From Mycteria americana (Eukaryota > Chordata > Aves > Ciconiiformes > Ciconiidae): a stretch of DNA of 64,000 nucleotides. The translations under genes were made by a program, and so were the position numbers. The stretch covers positions 58,838,001 through 58,902,000 of the forward strand of contig NC_134369.1 in assembly GCF_035582795.1 (NCBI RefSeq), in the 5' to 3' direction. The notes under the pieces were generated by a model. The model ran no database searches. It saw nothing but the letters and a program-made list of their open reading frames with translations, and had not been told where the DNA came from. Of the stretch, positions 12,801 through 26,421 are shown in pieces. Position 1 is the first letter of the stretch. Each line of letters starts with the position of its first letter.

Positions 12801-15800
12801 CATTCTTCATTCATTCATGAAGTACGAGCTATATAAAACTAATTTCTGGTAAATTATTTGTAGGTCACCTTTAAAGAAGCTCCTGAGATAGTAAGGCATC
12901 CCCTGAAATGAAAAGACAAATAGATTTTCTATTCTTTATATGAGGCATGCTTATACTTTAAAAACATTTTTACATTGGGTTTAAAGAATGATTATTTAAG
13001 TTATTTCAGTGTTACATGATGTTCAGAGTTACTCACAGCATTTTCTAGTGGTCTTAACTGTACATACACAAAAGTGCAACAACCACCCTGAAAATGCTTT
13101 GGCAGGCTTCACATGTTAATCACTGCAGAATGGTTTCAAATTAATGAACAGAGTGCAATTGTTTCTACGTAAGTGCCTCACTCTGGGATGTAAGTGAAAT
13201 AGAAATTTAGTGTAGTAGTTTGGAAGACAATGATTAATATTTACATTTATCAGCTGAAAAACTTCAGACTGTTATAAAAAGGTAACTTTTACAAAGTAGA
13301 GTACTTGTTTCCCTGCTAATAGGCAGCACTTAGCCATCTAAAGTCAGTCTCTCTCTTTCTCTCCCCTTCCTTTCTTACCAGAACAATTGTGATGCTGACT
13401 GTAATGCCAAATTCATGTATGTTTTTCTTCTTATGCCATTAAGATGACTCATTTGCAGTTAGACTATATCGCTTCCTGCTTTTTAAATGTATTTTGTTAT
13501 TTCACAGCTGTATTTTACTTTTTAACATACATTTACTTGATTTGTATATTTTTTAACTCCAGACATAGTGCTAAAAACCTTATTTATTCTAAGCTGTTAA
13601 TGAAGAGAATTTAAATGCATCACAGGATAGGTAGATGTACCTGAACACTCATCACCAAATACGCTCCAAAATATTGTTGTTCATTGTTCCCTTCTACATA
13701 TTCAAGAGATATTTGATCCAAATGTATAATAAATATGAAAACATGTAAAAGCTTTGAATTTTCTATGAGGAAAAGAAAATATGGAAAAATAGTATGATAT
13801 TGTACTATACTTAGGGGCACTGGTTAGGGTATTTATGCTGGAGAAAATAGCAAAATGCACAGAATCTGACTAGTTTCTTGGAATCTTATGTTTAATACTT
13901 CTTCAGTATGGAAATCATGCAAAATTACTTGAAAATGGCTGTCAAGTGTTTGATCATAGCAGTATAGAATCCCCAAGAAGAAAGAAGAAAAAAAATCCCA
14001 GTAAAGTTTTGAGAAGGTTTGAATATCAAGTAACAGACTGGGCTGCTGTCTTCATACTTCTGGTGCGTTTTTAACTAGGTTACCTTGTGTTCTTTTCTTT
14101 CCTTTCCAAACCCAGTATTTAAAAGTCCCATATGGCAATAGATATTGCTGGAATAGAATGCATACTGTTCTGGAATCAATTTAATCTGAGTTAACTTTCT
14201 ATATTTTAAAAGGCAGCTGAAATATTTTGCCTTCTCTACATTTTCTTTTGACCTGGTCCTTATCCCCTCTCCATCCTTCTGTCATCTGCAGCCCTCCATA
14301 TGGGTGTTGTGTAAGATACAGAACTTTCTTTTTCAGTCCTGCCTGGGGGTGGGAGGGGGGCAGGGAGGGGAAGGGGATAGTATAAGAGTTCTTCTGCCCT
14401 GTGGCATGTATGCTTAGATAACAGACAGGGGATTGAAGGTGACATCTTCTATATGTGATAATACCAGACCAGACACATTAGGTATGTGCTCTTCATTAAT
14501 GGGACAAGAATGGGAAAGAATGTGAATAGAAAAAACAGAATTGTACTTGGAACTTGTTGATGCTAGAAGCATTATTTAACATTTGAAGAACAAAGTTGAT
14601 GTTTAAACTTAATTTTCCCTTGTGATCTAGACTGATGACTCTGCCTTTTACTGGCAGACCCTTATCATAGGAGTTAACTCGTGCTCAAGGTCAATAAAAA
14701 ATCTGAACGGGGATACTGTTAGGGAATAATCCAGAAACGTGCTTGTTTTACTTCACATCCTGCTTAGCAGAGACTCCACCGCTCGTGACTGACAGCTCTT
14801 TTCAACCATCAGAGATTTTGTGTCAATAGGTCAATAGATTTCATATCCTGGGGATATCCCCTTCAGATTGCTGATCAGCACCTTACAACAGCCAAAGGCC
14901 TGACCTCAGACCATTTGCAGATTTAAACTGAACCAATTGGATGTCAAACTAAGACTTTGGGAGCCTAATCAGTACAAGGTGCATAGACTGGTAGTACAGC
15001 CATGATCTGAACTGGGCAGACGCTGAGTTCACCAGGAACTTTTCCTTCTGTAATAAAACTACAGAGAAAAGAAATCATATATTCTTGAGCTGTTCTTTGC
15101 TGGGCAAAGGTGTTTGCAAATCTGGGCTAATACCTACAGCTGTACAAAAGCTACATAAATTTGGAAAACTAATTGTTAGTGGGAAACTACTTCCTCATTT
15201 CTTAATGTATTTTTAATAGTGTTTTTGATTGATATTGCACCTATGCCATGTGTATGCTCTCTTCTTGTACCTGGTGTCATACAGAAAGTAAGTGTGACAT
15301 TATTAGTGACTCATGAACCACAGAAAGTTTCATCTGATATCTAAATTTCTGATCCTATCCATAGTTGTTTCAAAATATGTAAAAAATAATTATAACTTCC
15401 AGTTTTCTTGAGAAATCTCTAGTCTAGCCAGATTTCTACTGGAATCAAAGCACAAGAACAGACCTTTCTCAGATTTACCTTATTTTTTTTTTTCCCCCAA
15501 GGTGGCTTTTGTCTTTCTGGCTTCTTATTGTAAGACAGCTGATGGTGATTTTAAGGTCCAAAGACATTGCATTCCCACAAGTTTTAGGAAAATAGGTGGG
15601 AAAACAGAGAAGGGATACCCAAATCAGGTCCCTACTGGAAAGACACATCTTTGTAAGCTAAAGTGCATTATTAGTCAACAGAGAATACACATGGGATAGA
15701 GACATTACCAATGCCCCAGTTACAGTAAAGGCTTTGGACTCAGCTTGAACCCCATTAGATACAGATCATACAATCATGAGTCAGGAAGCCGTAAGCTTCA

Positions 15801-18800
15801 TGAGTTGTATATCTCATTGTTTCCTTCCCTGAGTCCAAAGGAAGGTCTTGTTCAGGGTCACCAGAAGCTCAAGGATGTGTCACTGACAGCTTGAGGGGAA
15901 TTGGAGTTGTTAGCATGAGTAGCACTGTCACAGGAGGATGTTTTTTCTCTGTTCCCAATGGATCTCCAGAGCTTCCATACACTAATTAATGATGGAGGCT
16001 GCTGTTGTGGGAAAATAATATAAAGGCCCAGATTTTCTGCTGCAGGCAAGGAGCAAGGAGTGCTAATTGGGAGGGAGGTGTGAGCAAAGATGCCACCTTG
16101 CACTGACTGATCATTAGCCAGCTTTTGTCCCTTGCCATGAGTTAGAGCAATCTGAGGGTGACTGTAAATTATGTGGACTGCTAGTGGCACCAAAGGACCA
16201 TTATGTTAGCTAGGCCTTGCTGGTGTGTGAGATATACTTGCTAGAGCCTATACATTATTTGCCAGGAAGCAGAAGTGAAGAACATCATACTTTGATTTTG
16301 AGAATGGGCTAAGGACTAGTTTGAACAAGTGGGAGGAAGCGTTAGGCCAAAACCTAAGCCCTTTATTGGGATTTCTGCATTAACTTGTGCCTTCAAATTG
16401 GTCAGATGCTTAGAAAAAGGCCTCTTTGCAGAAGGTATTGATGAACAGAAAAGAGTCTGTGGCTGAATATATAGCAGCACTTTAACTTCTGCCTGAGTAT
16501 AGTGGCTACTGCATCTGCTGAACATCCCATGCAGTGCGTTAGGCTGTGGCTCCAGAGCAAAATCAAACTTCTCAGATACTCTGCTGTAGAAAATCTCTTC
16601 TGAGTATCTATACAGTGTCCCTTTGACAAGCTCCTTTATGCCTTGGTCTTCTTCCTCTGCAGCTGTCTCACAGGGATGATGGGATTTGACCAATATATAT
16701 GACCAATATGTGCAGGTCAAGGATGACATGAAGAGCTAAAAGGCAAAAAAGGAACAAATTACATGCTCTATGTCTAAAAAAACCAAAGGCCAGTCAAAGA
16801 TATGGAAGTCTTACTCTGAGTAAGGTTTATGAGATTTAGCAGAAATGTGAGATGTTCTGTCAGCTTTGCATTTGATTTTTTTCCGATCATATTCTATCAC
16901 AGAGAGTCAGTGCAGAGACAGAGTCATTACTGTTCCTGCACGTTATGGTACTTTGGCACTAGGCCATTCTGTGCATACATGCCAAGATGCTTTTATAAAA
17001 CCATTAAAAAAGCAGTACTAATTAGATATTTAGAGGACTAGAAATCCTGAAGGTTAAAATACCAGTGAAGCAGTTATGACCACAAGTGTGTGTTACATAA
17101 GTAAGCCCATAAAGGGCTTTCTTCACTGGTGAAAGCAAATGTTTTGAACCCTACATTTCTTTTATAGTAGAACAGCTCAGACTGTTAAATGTTTTTATAT
17201 GTGTGCTACTATTCCATACATTCGTTTTCATTTATTATCTTGTTTGCAGTCGTATTGAAAGACCCCACCATCATACCTGTCCCTGCACACACAAAAATTC
17301 AGACTCCACCTTAAATTGCTTGTAATCTGTTAACCTTTCAGTTTAAAAACACGTTCCAAGGTATATTTTAAGATAGCAGATAAATATTATCGATGATGTA
17401 GCAGAGAATGAATGTGGGCATGATGTGAAAAGTTTTTATTTAAAATTAGGTTGTTTGCTTTCATTTAACAGTTTCCATATCCTGCAAACTTTGAAGTACA
17501 CTAGGCCACTTAACTGGACAAAAAAAGCTAACCAAGGAGGGAAAGCCTACTATGTCATGAATGGCTTGGAGAAGGTGGAGATGGAAGAAACTTTCAAAGA
17601 AGAGGAACTAGGGGGCAATCAGTGAAAGGTCCAGGGAACAATTTAAAAACAAAAAGAGGACAGCTGCTTGTACTTTCTCACTAAATTATGACTGGGTGCT
17701 GGAGAATATTGTGGGAACCAAAAGGAAAAATGGCTTCAAAAAAAAGGATTAGACAAAGTTGTGTAGGTCAAACACAAAATTACTGTGTCCTACCGTGTCC
17801 CCTCCCCTCCTTGGGATTATTAGATATGACAACCTGATGTAACTACCTAAAAAGAATCTGTAAGTTGCCAAATGCTGGAAGCAGGGAGGGTATATTTAGG
17901 GAACGACCATTCTGTTATGTTTCTTCCCTAAACATCTGATACCATCAATAGTCAAAGAAAGGGTACATGGACCTTTTGTCTGATCCGGTTTAGCTGCTCT
18001 TATACACAAGACACTGATCCCTACGTATAGGTGTGGCTGACAGCCTGTGTGAACAGTGGTGATAAGGTTTAGTTCTTTTTTTCACTCTGGATAACATTTT
18101 AGAGACTCTAGTCCAAAGCTGAAGAGTAGTTTGAGAACAGAAGCACTAGCTCTTCATTACAACTATGAGGTACAGCAAACACTCCTGTAACATGACATGA
18201 GATTGCAGTCATGGAGCTGTGCCATCCATCCCCCTCTCCCTATTTAAATTGTGTCTGTATCCACCCCTACCTTCTCTGGTTCATAGCAAATGTGGCTTCC
18301 TTCTGAAACATGAAAATCAATCCAGGAAATTGGACAAAGCCTTTTCTTGCAGCAACATTTGGCCACCCTCTGTACTAGCCCAGGCTTACACCTTTGTGTA
18401 GCATTAACAGGTCCAACAGGCCCAAGACTGGTAGTAGCTCAGCTCTCAGCTTGCTTGGACCGTAGTAATTATACCTTACTGACTACCTTGTGCTTTGGTT
18501 TCAGAAGGTGATGAAAAGAGAGGCTGTTTTTCCAGCTGAGTGCAGAGTACAGCTGAGAAATAAAGGTGAGCATATTTCTGTTACATGTCCTGATTTGCCT
18601 CTATGTTTTTTGATATTCTGACCCTGCTGTTCTGTTTCCCAAATAATGTAAGACTCCCCTAAACAACTGCAGAAGGTGTCACAATCACTGAAAAAAAGTA
18701 TAATATAAACCTAAATATCTGAAATGCAGGGTAAAATTATTGTCTGGGCTGCGGTGATTCAGTCTCGCTGTACTCGCACTTACACTCTAGCAAGTCCACA

Positions 18801-20740
18801 CGGACAAAGACACACACAGATACACATACAAGCAAATAAATGGCAGGGGGAAAGGAGAGAAAATTACACAATTATGAGACTAATAGAAAACAAGACAATG
18901 GGGGTGTGATATTGTACCTACAATGGTGTTTGATTCAGAGACTCCTTGCCTTAAATGACATATATTATCAATGTTGTCCTCTACAGATCTCTCTCTATTT
19001 TTGTTCCCCGGATTTTGTAATCCTCTTTCAGCTTGATACCTTGTTTTCCTTAGCTGCAGGGTATAATGTAATAAAATAGGTATGCATCCATCTGTAAGTT
19101 GCACTTAAGCTGATATGTGCACTGTATGTACATATACATAATATTTTTACATCATATATAAATGCGGTACATATATAGGCATATATATATATGCACACAC
19201 AAATTAATACTTTGATGTATTTAGCGTTTTCAACTAATTATACCTTGCAGTCTCATGTTAATTCCCATTTGAAGCATTTGGCACTATTCCTCCTAATTCA
19301 TTTATATTAATGAGGGGAGGATCCTCTGAGCAATAATCAGTTAAAAATCATGACTAGCTTTGTTAATAAATACCAGATTGGTACATGATACTGTATTGGC
19401 TTGTCCTTAATTAGGAAGCACTGGAAGGAGTACCAAGAGGGAAATACTCATAAATTTTTCTTTTAAAGTCTAACTGCTCTCTTTCTGGTATTTGCATCTT
19501 TGAAACAGAGAGAAAAATGATAACTTTGAAATGTTTTTAATTTTCCTGCACTTAAAACAGCTTATCTTTAATTAAGATATACATTTGATATAGAAGTTTT
19601 TCCAACCAAGTCCATGTAGGAAAAGAGAAATCTAGAGAAACATAAGCAACATTGCTAAGTATTAGGTAATTGAAATACTTAATTTAAATATTAGAAAACT
19701 AGAAGTTTTATGAAGAATTTTGGGGAGGCTGGATGGCTCAGGGAACTAGTAATGAACTAGTGAATTCTTCATTTCTAGGTGATTGATTGCAATTGCATCT
19801 GGTAAAGGCTAGAAAGACATTCCCACAAGCCTGTGTGCAGCAGTGGCTCATAAGCCAGGTCTTAAGACCTCGTAAGCCAAGTCTTACTCTCAGCTGGGAG
19901 TCCAGGAATGAATGGACATCAAAACAGAATTGGAAGATGTTAGCAGGGACAGGTATGCAATATCTTTGGAGCCTGAGTCTGGAATGGTAATGGATAAGTT
20001 GCTCATATAGTCATTGAAATTTTCCTGGGTTTTTCAATCTCAGAATCCTTTAAAGCGGCAACTTTTCCTGGCATCGCTTACAGTGATTTTTTTTTCCATC
20101 ATGTCTTCTAAATACTTAACGTCACTGTAGGCTTGCCAATGTGCAATCCACTGGTGCTTGTTTATGCCAAATACCTCCAGCATATGTATGCTTATTTTAT
20201 CAGTAATCAGTAATATGAGTTACTAATACAGGAAAACTTAATTAACAATACTTAGTTTTTGAGATCTACTGAACAACAGAATGGTAGGGACTGATGGCCT
20301 TGTTTTATGCCATGGTGGAAACTGAAGTCATCACTTCTTATCAGGATCTTTAGAATAGGTTAGTGCTTTGAAGCCTGAATCGTGGATGTGCTGATCTGGA
20401 TTGCAGCAGCACTGAACTGTGCTCCTGACAGGACAGTGCTGCTAGAGAGGGTATGCCAACATAAGCCTGGTTTGTGTTGGTCAGACGGACTTGACAGTGA
20501 CCTGACTGGTCACCTGATGGTGACCATACAAATATTGCTTATACACTCATTTTATCTATCTATCTGAAACTCTTTTTCAGTCCATCTGTAGCGTACCCTT
20601 GCAGCCCTTCTTTTTTCCACCCATTCTTTCACATCTGTACTTTCAGAAGAGAAGTCTTTGCACTATGACATTCATGGGAGTGGGGAAGATGGGAGGGTTA
20701 GATGTGGGCAGGCATTTGGCACAGTGCTTAGCCTAGCTAA
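9801..20740. other. Gene-free stretch, mainly unique sequence
   Basis: No gene or clear transposable element is recognised in these 11 kb. Simple repeats are present: a CT-rich tract at 11178-11221 and a TA/CA-rich patch around 19180-19200. Open frames reach 137 codons (minus strand, 16316-16729), which is within chance for this length and composition, and the translated sequence matches no family I know. Much of the DNA is probably very old decayed repeat that cannot be named by eye. Confidence 0.5.
11178..11221. repeat. CT-rich polypyrimidine tract
   Basis: This is a mixed tract of CCT, TCCC and CTTT units, almost purely pyrimidine on the plus strand. It is long enough to mimic a polypyrimidine tract before a splice acceptor, but no AG-bounded open exon follows. 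Confidence 0.8.
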
Positions 20741-20749
20741 GCACTTCTG

Positions 20750-20945
20750 ATCTGGAAGGCAGGAGACCAGCCTGAGGCACTGCTGTCGATTTGTGAAGTT
20801 GTGCCTCCATTTTCCCCTCCAACATTTGTTTGTCCAGTCTGTTCATCCTGGAAGCAGTTTGCAGCAGAGACTGGTTCTTACAGTGTATGTATACAGCTCC
20901 TGGCACAGTGAACTGGACCTCCCTTTGGACCTCAAAGAATTGCTA
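20750..20945 (+). mobile_element. MIR-like SINE relic
   Basis: In plus-strand order I recognise an amniote SINE pattern: 'tgcctccattttcccctcc' at 20803, matching a 'tgcctcagtttccccatctg' block, followed by 'agagactggttcttacagtg' at 20866 and 'tatacagctcctggcacag' at 20890, matching a 'gcagggactgtctctta ... tacagcgcctagcacaatgggg' tail. That order is typical of the MIR-related SINE common in crocodilians and turtles. The copy is degraded and its boundaries are approximate. Confidence 0.6.
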
Positions 20946-23900
20946 AAGAACAAAAAGTCCTGCAATGGCAGCTAGAGGAGAAAAAACTCGAGGGGCAGTG
21001 TGCGGAGACGGGCACTGTGGGAGGGACAGGACCATAGGACCATCCCATGTGAGTGTGAGGAATGACTTTCCAGGGCAAATGAGGGGCAAGCCCATTGAGA
21101 GGAGCGGGGTGGTGATAATGTCTTCTGGTGGAGCTGTGCTTAATGGGGATGGACCAAGGCCTTGGTTGGTGGCATGGGTCGGCAGGCCCTGGTCACTGCA
21201 GGAACAAGTGGAGGGCTGTCATGAGAAGGCAGAGCAGAGATACAGTGAAAGTGGATCTGTTTTGAGAAACTGGTTTTCAGACTTTTCCCTGTATCAAAGT
21301 TTCTCTGAATATCTCTTAGCCCCCATCACACGTTCTTTTTTAATGTCTTTTCAACCCCTACTGTCTTTACTCACCCTCTCTTTTGTCTTTCAGAACTTCA
21401 TATCTCCTCATCCAATAGTTTAGAAAAGCCGCTGTGTTTAGGATCAGAGAGGCCTGAGCAGATTATTGCTGAAAGCAGAAGAACCTCTTATGGGACTGGG
21501 TTTTGTCTCCTGATCTAACCAAGTCTGACCTCCTGCTGGTCTCCCCTTTCCCTGGTGCTGAGACACAACAGCAGTTTTATTTTGGGTGGTGAAGGGAGGC
21601 TGGGAGGGAAGTGCCAAGGGATGAGAGAGAAGAGGGATTGCTGGGGCTGGACAGTGTGGGGTGGATGGTCCAGTGAGCACTTCCCAGTCTAAGCATCTTG
21701 TCATCTGTATCATCAGTACTGTTCGTGACTAAAGAAATAAACATCAGCCCACTCCCTATTTCAAACTTGTTTAGCAATCCTGAGCAGAAAGTCTCACTGT
21801 TTGTCAAATAAGAGTGAGAAAAAAATAATAATTGGGAAATTAATTAATTTTTACTATCTTTTAATTGTTCATAACAAATGATAAAATATTTCTAATATAA
21901 TAACCTGAAAACTGTTTAAAAAAAATCTTTTGACAGGATCCTTTTAAATTTACCGGTGACAGAATGATTGTAAATGTATATCAAACAGCTGCTTTCAGAT
22001 GCAGGTAAGCTGCTATTGAAAAGAAATTTCATCCTAACTGTTTATGCCTGCTTTTGATGATAGTGCAGTTGAGTATTGTGTTATTTAATAATGCATTCAA
22101 GCACCTGTTTAGAGAAGGTATATTCCACTATGGTCCAAAATGAAAACAACCCCATTACTTGTCGGGGTTTCATTCATAATTCTTGTATCATGCTCTGATT
22201 AGAGTATACATTGAACCTCAGATGAGCATTACCTAAGGCACAGTGAGTTAAATGCACTGTATAAACTAGGCACAAACCACAAAGCTACCTTTAACTTGCA
22301 CAAAACAGCAAGTAGAAATTGATTAAAATATGCATTCTACTAATATAACGGCTGGTCTCAGTATAAAAATTAATTAATGTTAATAGTACACAATCAAAAC
22401 TGCTTTTAGAAATCTTCTTAGAACATTAACTAAAATGTTCATCTTTTTAATGCATTTGACTGAACCTCTGAGACTAAAAGCTTTGCTTCCTCCATGCAAA
22501 TGTGAAAAAAAATCACAGCCTGAATTTTCAAGTGGTTATTTTATAGCAACCTCCCCCAGCCATTTGCTTTTGGATTTCTTGTTAACCTGAGCCTGGTCCC
22601 AGGCCATGTGTGAGGTTGTACTATTAGCTACTACAGATTAAGGTGGCAGCCCTGGGAATCAAGGCCAATAACATATGCAGATTGAGCCACGGAGCAGAGA
22701 AGGAGATAACTAAATGAAAAAAGGGGAAAGGGTATTGTGTTTAAAGAGGCAGCTCAGCGATATTCTAGGCTTTCAGCTCACAGTTATTGTGAGCACAAGG
22801 TGTGAATATTTGTCAAAAAAAACTCCAGGGCACTCTCTTCCTCACAGTCCTGGTTTGTTTGTTGTTTTTTTTTTACATTTGGGCAAGACAATTCACTTTA
22901 TTGGGATGAATTTTTCTTAGCCGGTTTCATTTCCAAAATATAAAACTTTAAAGAGCTACTGCTGTGGGCACAGCAAGTCTAATCCCCTGGCTCCCGTGGG
23001 ATCTTGTGAGAGGTGCCTTGGACTAGCCTTGGACTTTGAGCCTCCACAGCAAGAATTCCCTTTGGATAGTGTCAAATCTGTCAGTATCATTGGTGCATAT
23101 CTCCAAGAAAAAGCCTTCAGTCTGGGATATGAGTCATTTAATAATAGACGTGGGTTTGATACGTGTATTTTATATATATACACACACACTGGCACACACA
23201 TATGTATACATATATATATATACATATATATAAAAACTTCTCATTATCCACAGGGACTGAGTTATTCCCTTTCTTCTTCTCACTATTTGTCCCCTCTCCT
23301 TCCTATTCCATCTGACTTTTCCTCTCCATTTTTCTTCTGTTTCTCAGAATCCATCTAAAACCTTTCTGAGTTTCAGGTCCTTTTTTTTCCTCATTTCCCC
23401 AGATACCTCTACATCTTTCTAAAAACCCAGAGAGGCTTAAAAACAAAAATGGCTCAGCCTCAGAGATGTGCTACCAAAACCTACAGAGACAGCAACAGTT
23501 TATATTGTAAAATGGTTTTGTCTGGACCTTATCGGTCAAGAGCTCCGACATGAGTTCTCAGAAACCTGGCACCTTGACATACATGGTTTTTCACACTTCC
23601 AGCACCCATCATATTTTTTCCCATTTATGTTTTTAGCAATGTGTGGTGAAGTAGTTTGATGGCATCATTTGAAAAAAAACCAATCTTCCTTCAAATGATA
23701 TAAACATAAGAAAACTCCCTACTTTGTTGATGTGGAAAACAGGAACACTGGATTCAGTTTCCAGCTCCTACATGAGTTGGAGATAGTTGCTTGCGCTCCT
23801 CATTTGTCAGCTTCCCCTCTTCAGAGGAAAGGACCACAACTTGTTTCTCCTTTGTCCCTTCTCGGTTTTGTGGAACTAGTTTTGGTTAAGTTCCTCATTG

Positions 23901-25078
23901 CCCTGAAGAAACTGAGGGAAGTTCATCAGAACAAACTACTCCTGCCTTCCACACCGGCTCCCCTCTGTTTGTGTGCTAGCGTGGTCAGCTTCACAGTGGC
24001 TAATTTGTCACCTTCTCAGCTTTGCTTTGGGTACATATTTCATTGCCCTGTACTTTCTTTACAGGTACAGCGTATTGTCTTTGTTCTCTTCTGGGCTTAC
24101 AGTGACCTGGGCCATCTCAGCCATGAATATCTGTCATTGCTGTCAGAGAGATCCAAAGTGCTGTTCCTCCACGGAGAGATACTCTAAGGCAATCCCTGAT
24201 GCTGTCTGTTCCATGCTTTTTTCCTGTCCTTATACATTTTAATAACCAAAACATTAACATACAGAAACATTTCATCATAAGCCAGGTGAGAGCTAACTAG
24301 CCCCTTTTTTCAATTTGCATTTGTTCTAAGTTTCAAAGACAATTTAACATTGCAAAATCTGAACAGATGACTTAAGGAGACGTTATTAATGGAAATATTA
24401 AACAATTAAAATCAAACCTTTAATGTAATTGAACAATATGTTATTCCACCCTGCCAAATGGAGTGAGTAGTTACAGGTTTTGAGAGGACAGATGGATGTG
24501 TGGTAAACCATCTAACTCCTGGGTAGCTAGAGATATCAGCAAGCTACCCAGAAAGACCCAGATAACTGGACCTGTGGCATATTCAGGGCTAAATGATCCT
24601 AAAAGGAAGACAGCTTTCTTTCAAAGGTATTTACTGTCACACATTAGAGAAATTGCTAATCATTAAGGAATTATCGGTAAGAAGAAAATACAATCCATGG
24701 TTAAGTACTTTAGTTTCTGTCTGGGGATGATGAATTATTGGTAGTCCTGAGAAAGGCTCCTTCCTTTTCACTATTTCAAAGCAGACAGAGATAAAGTTGT
24801 AGGTGATAAACACGGCTAAAAGATTGGTGAAAGCACACTGTGAAGGGGGTGAGCAGCAAGCTTTCTGGCTTTGGATTGAACCTATTTGAGAACTGGTAAG
24901 AGCCTCACTGGCTATTCCAACTGCATTAAGCAAGATTGCTAATAAGTACTTCAGCTTAAGGAAGAACTCACTGCTTTAAAAGTGCTCACCATAACACTGG
25001 TCCAATGGAGCAAACATTTGATACAGGGAATCCTTGTACAATGTGGATTTTGTTTGAAAGTTTTCCTTGGTCATATCA
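20946..25078. other. Gene-free stretch, GC-richer at its start
   Basis: The first 750 bases are GC-richer than the surroundings and carry the longest open frame in the window (plus strand, 20965-21423, 152 codons). Its translation shows no domain, no repeat and no known family, and longer frames are expected by chance where stop codons are rarer. A second frame of 151 codons at 23732-24187 is equally anonymous. A TA/CA microsatellite lies at 23167-23234. No RNA gene is seen. Confidence 0.45.
23167..23234. repeat. TA/CA compound microsatellite
   Basis: Alternating purine-pyrimidine sequence: a TA run, then a CA run, then an interrupted 'catatgtatacatata' run and more TA. It has Z-DNA and cruciform potential and is likely to vary in length between individuals. 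The open frames that cross it are translations of the repeat and not genes. Confidence 0.9.
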
Positions 25079-25079
25079 T

Positions 25080-26420
25080 ACCAAATTACATAAAATCTAA
25101 TATAAGAGTGGATATACTGGAAAAATCATAGGTCCATCAAATCTAGTCTACTGTCTTTTAAAAATAGCTTGTAATGGATGTTTAAAGAAAGAACTTCAGA
25201 AGAAATCAAGTATAGATGCTTCCCCAATACAGTCTCCCACTTTTTGGTAATATGTTGTGCAAGGGGATTCTGAGCTGAGTGGGACACCTGATGTCTTTTG
25301 AGAGACTTTTCTTTCATGGTTTCCAACTGTTCTCTGAAACTATTTATACTTTTACCATCCAAAATGTATTCTGGCAAGGGGTTCCACAGTTACATCAAAA
25401 GATACTTCCTTTGGTTTGTTTTAAATCTGATACTTGATATTTCACTTCAGAGTGGCAATCCAAATTACTTTGTCATCTTTTTTAAAATTATAGTATCTAG
25501 TATAGGACCTATCATTAGTTATCTTTACTTCGGAGTTTTTTCCTTTGTATAGACTTGCATTTTATTTTACTTGCCATTTCACCACCCAGCTACTCAGTAT
25601 TGTATTCTTCTCATCTCAACTTCACTCCCTGAATACCAGATACCTAATTTAAGATAGATCTACCCTATGACAGGCATCTAAGAGAAACAGAATGAATCAT
25701 TGACTGGAAACACCTTTACTTTATTCATTGTTTATAGCATCTCCATTAATTCATTTCTCCATAAGACTGCTAATTCTGTTTTGGTGGTTTTTTTGGTTTT
25801 GGGTTTTTTTTTCAATATTTCCAGCCAATTTGCCCAGTAGAGAAATTAGACTTACTGCTTTACAGCTTGCTGGATCTCCCTCCCCACTCCAAAATGCTTT
25901 TTAAAATTTGTATCATATTTCCCACCTCCATTCCTTTGGTACTGAGGCCAATTTAAGCACTAGGTTACACACCACAGTGAGTAGTTTGGCAATTTCATAT
26001 TTGAATTCCTTTAGAGCTCTTGCATGAATACCATCTGGTCCTGATGATTTGTCACTATTCATTTTATCTATTTGTTCTTAAACCTCTTCTACTGACACAT
26101 CGATTTAAGACAGTTCCTCAGATTTGTCCCCCCATAAAGAATAGTTCCAGTGTGGAAACCTCCCTAAGCTCCTCTGCAGCGAACACTGATGCAAAGAATT
26201 CATTTAGCTTTCTGACATGGCCTTATCTTCCTTGAGTGTTCTTCTTACACCTGTAGGCCTGATTGACTCCCTGGCAGGTTTCCTGCTTCTGATGTATTTG
26301 AAAAAAAATTTATTATTATTTTTATGCCTTTAGCAAGTTATTCTTCAAAATTTCGTATCTCCTGCATTCTTTTGGTTTTGTGTTTAGGCTGCTACAGTTT
26401 ATATTATTTTCCATTTTCCT
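25080..26420 (-). mobile_element. CR1-type LINE, long decayed fragment
   Basis: Read on the plus strand this is the antisense of a CR1-family LINE, running from the 3' end at the left to reverse-transcriptase-derived sequence at the right. Recognisable blocks include 'ataggtccatcaaatctagt' at about 25129, 'gatacttcctttggtttgtt' at about 25401, 'cagccaatttgcccagtaga' at about 25823, 'ataccatctggtcctgatga' at about 26028, 'cagttcctcagatttgtccc' at about 26111 and 'ttcctgcttctgatgtattt' at about 26279. These keep the order of the element, but the spacing near 25500-25820 shows internal deletion. The reading frame is broken by many stops and indels, so nothing is encoded. The type is the one widespread in turtles and crocodilians and present as fossils in birds. 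Confidence 0.85.
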
Positions 26421-26421
26421 T

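Noticed and set aside
16316..16729. 137-codon minus-strand open frame
   Set aside because: The length is within chance for the window and the translation matches nothing I recognise.
20965..21423. 152-codon plus-strand open frame, the longest in the window
   Set aside because: No family resemblance, no Kozak-like or splice context that stands out, and one frame of this length is expected by chance in a GC-richer patch.
22956..23358. Open frames of 65-120 codons across 23167-23234
   Set aside because: They are translations of a TA/CA microsatellite.
23732..24187. 151-codon plus-strand open frame with hydrophobic stretches
   Set aside because: The hydrophobicity reflects T-rich codons. No signal peptide, domain or repeat can be defended.
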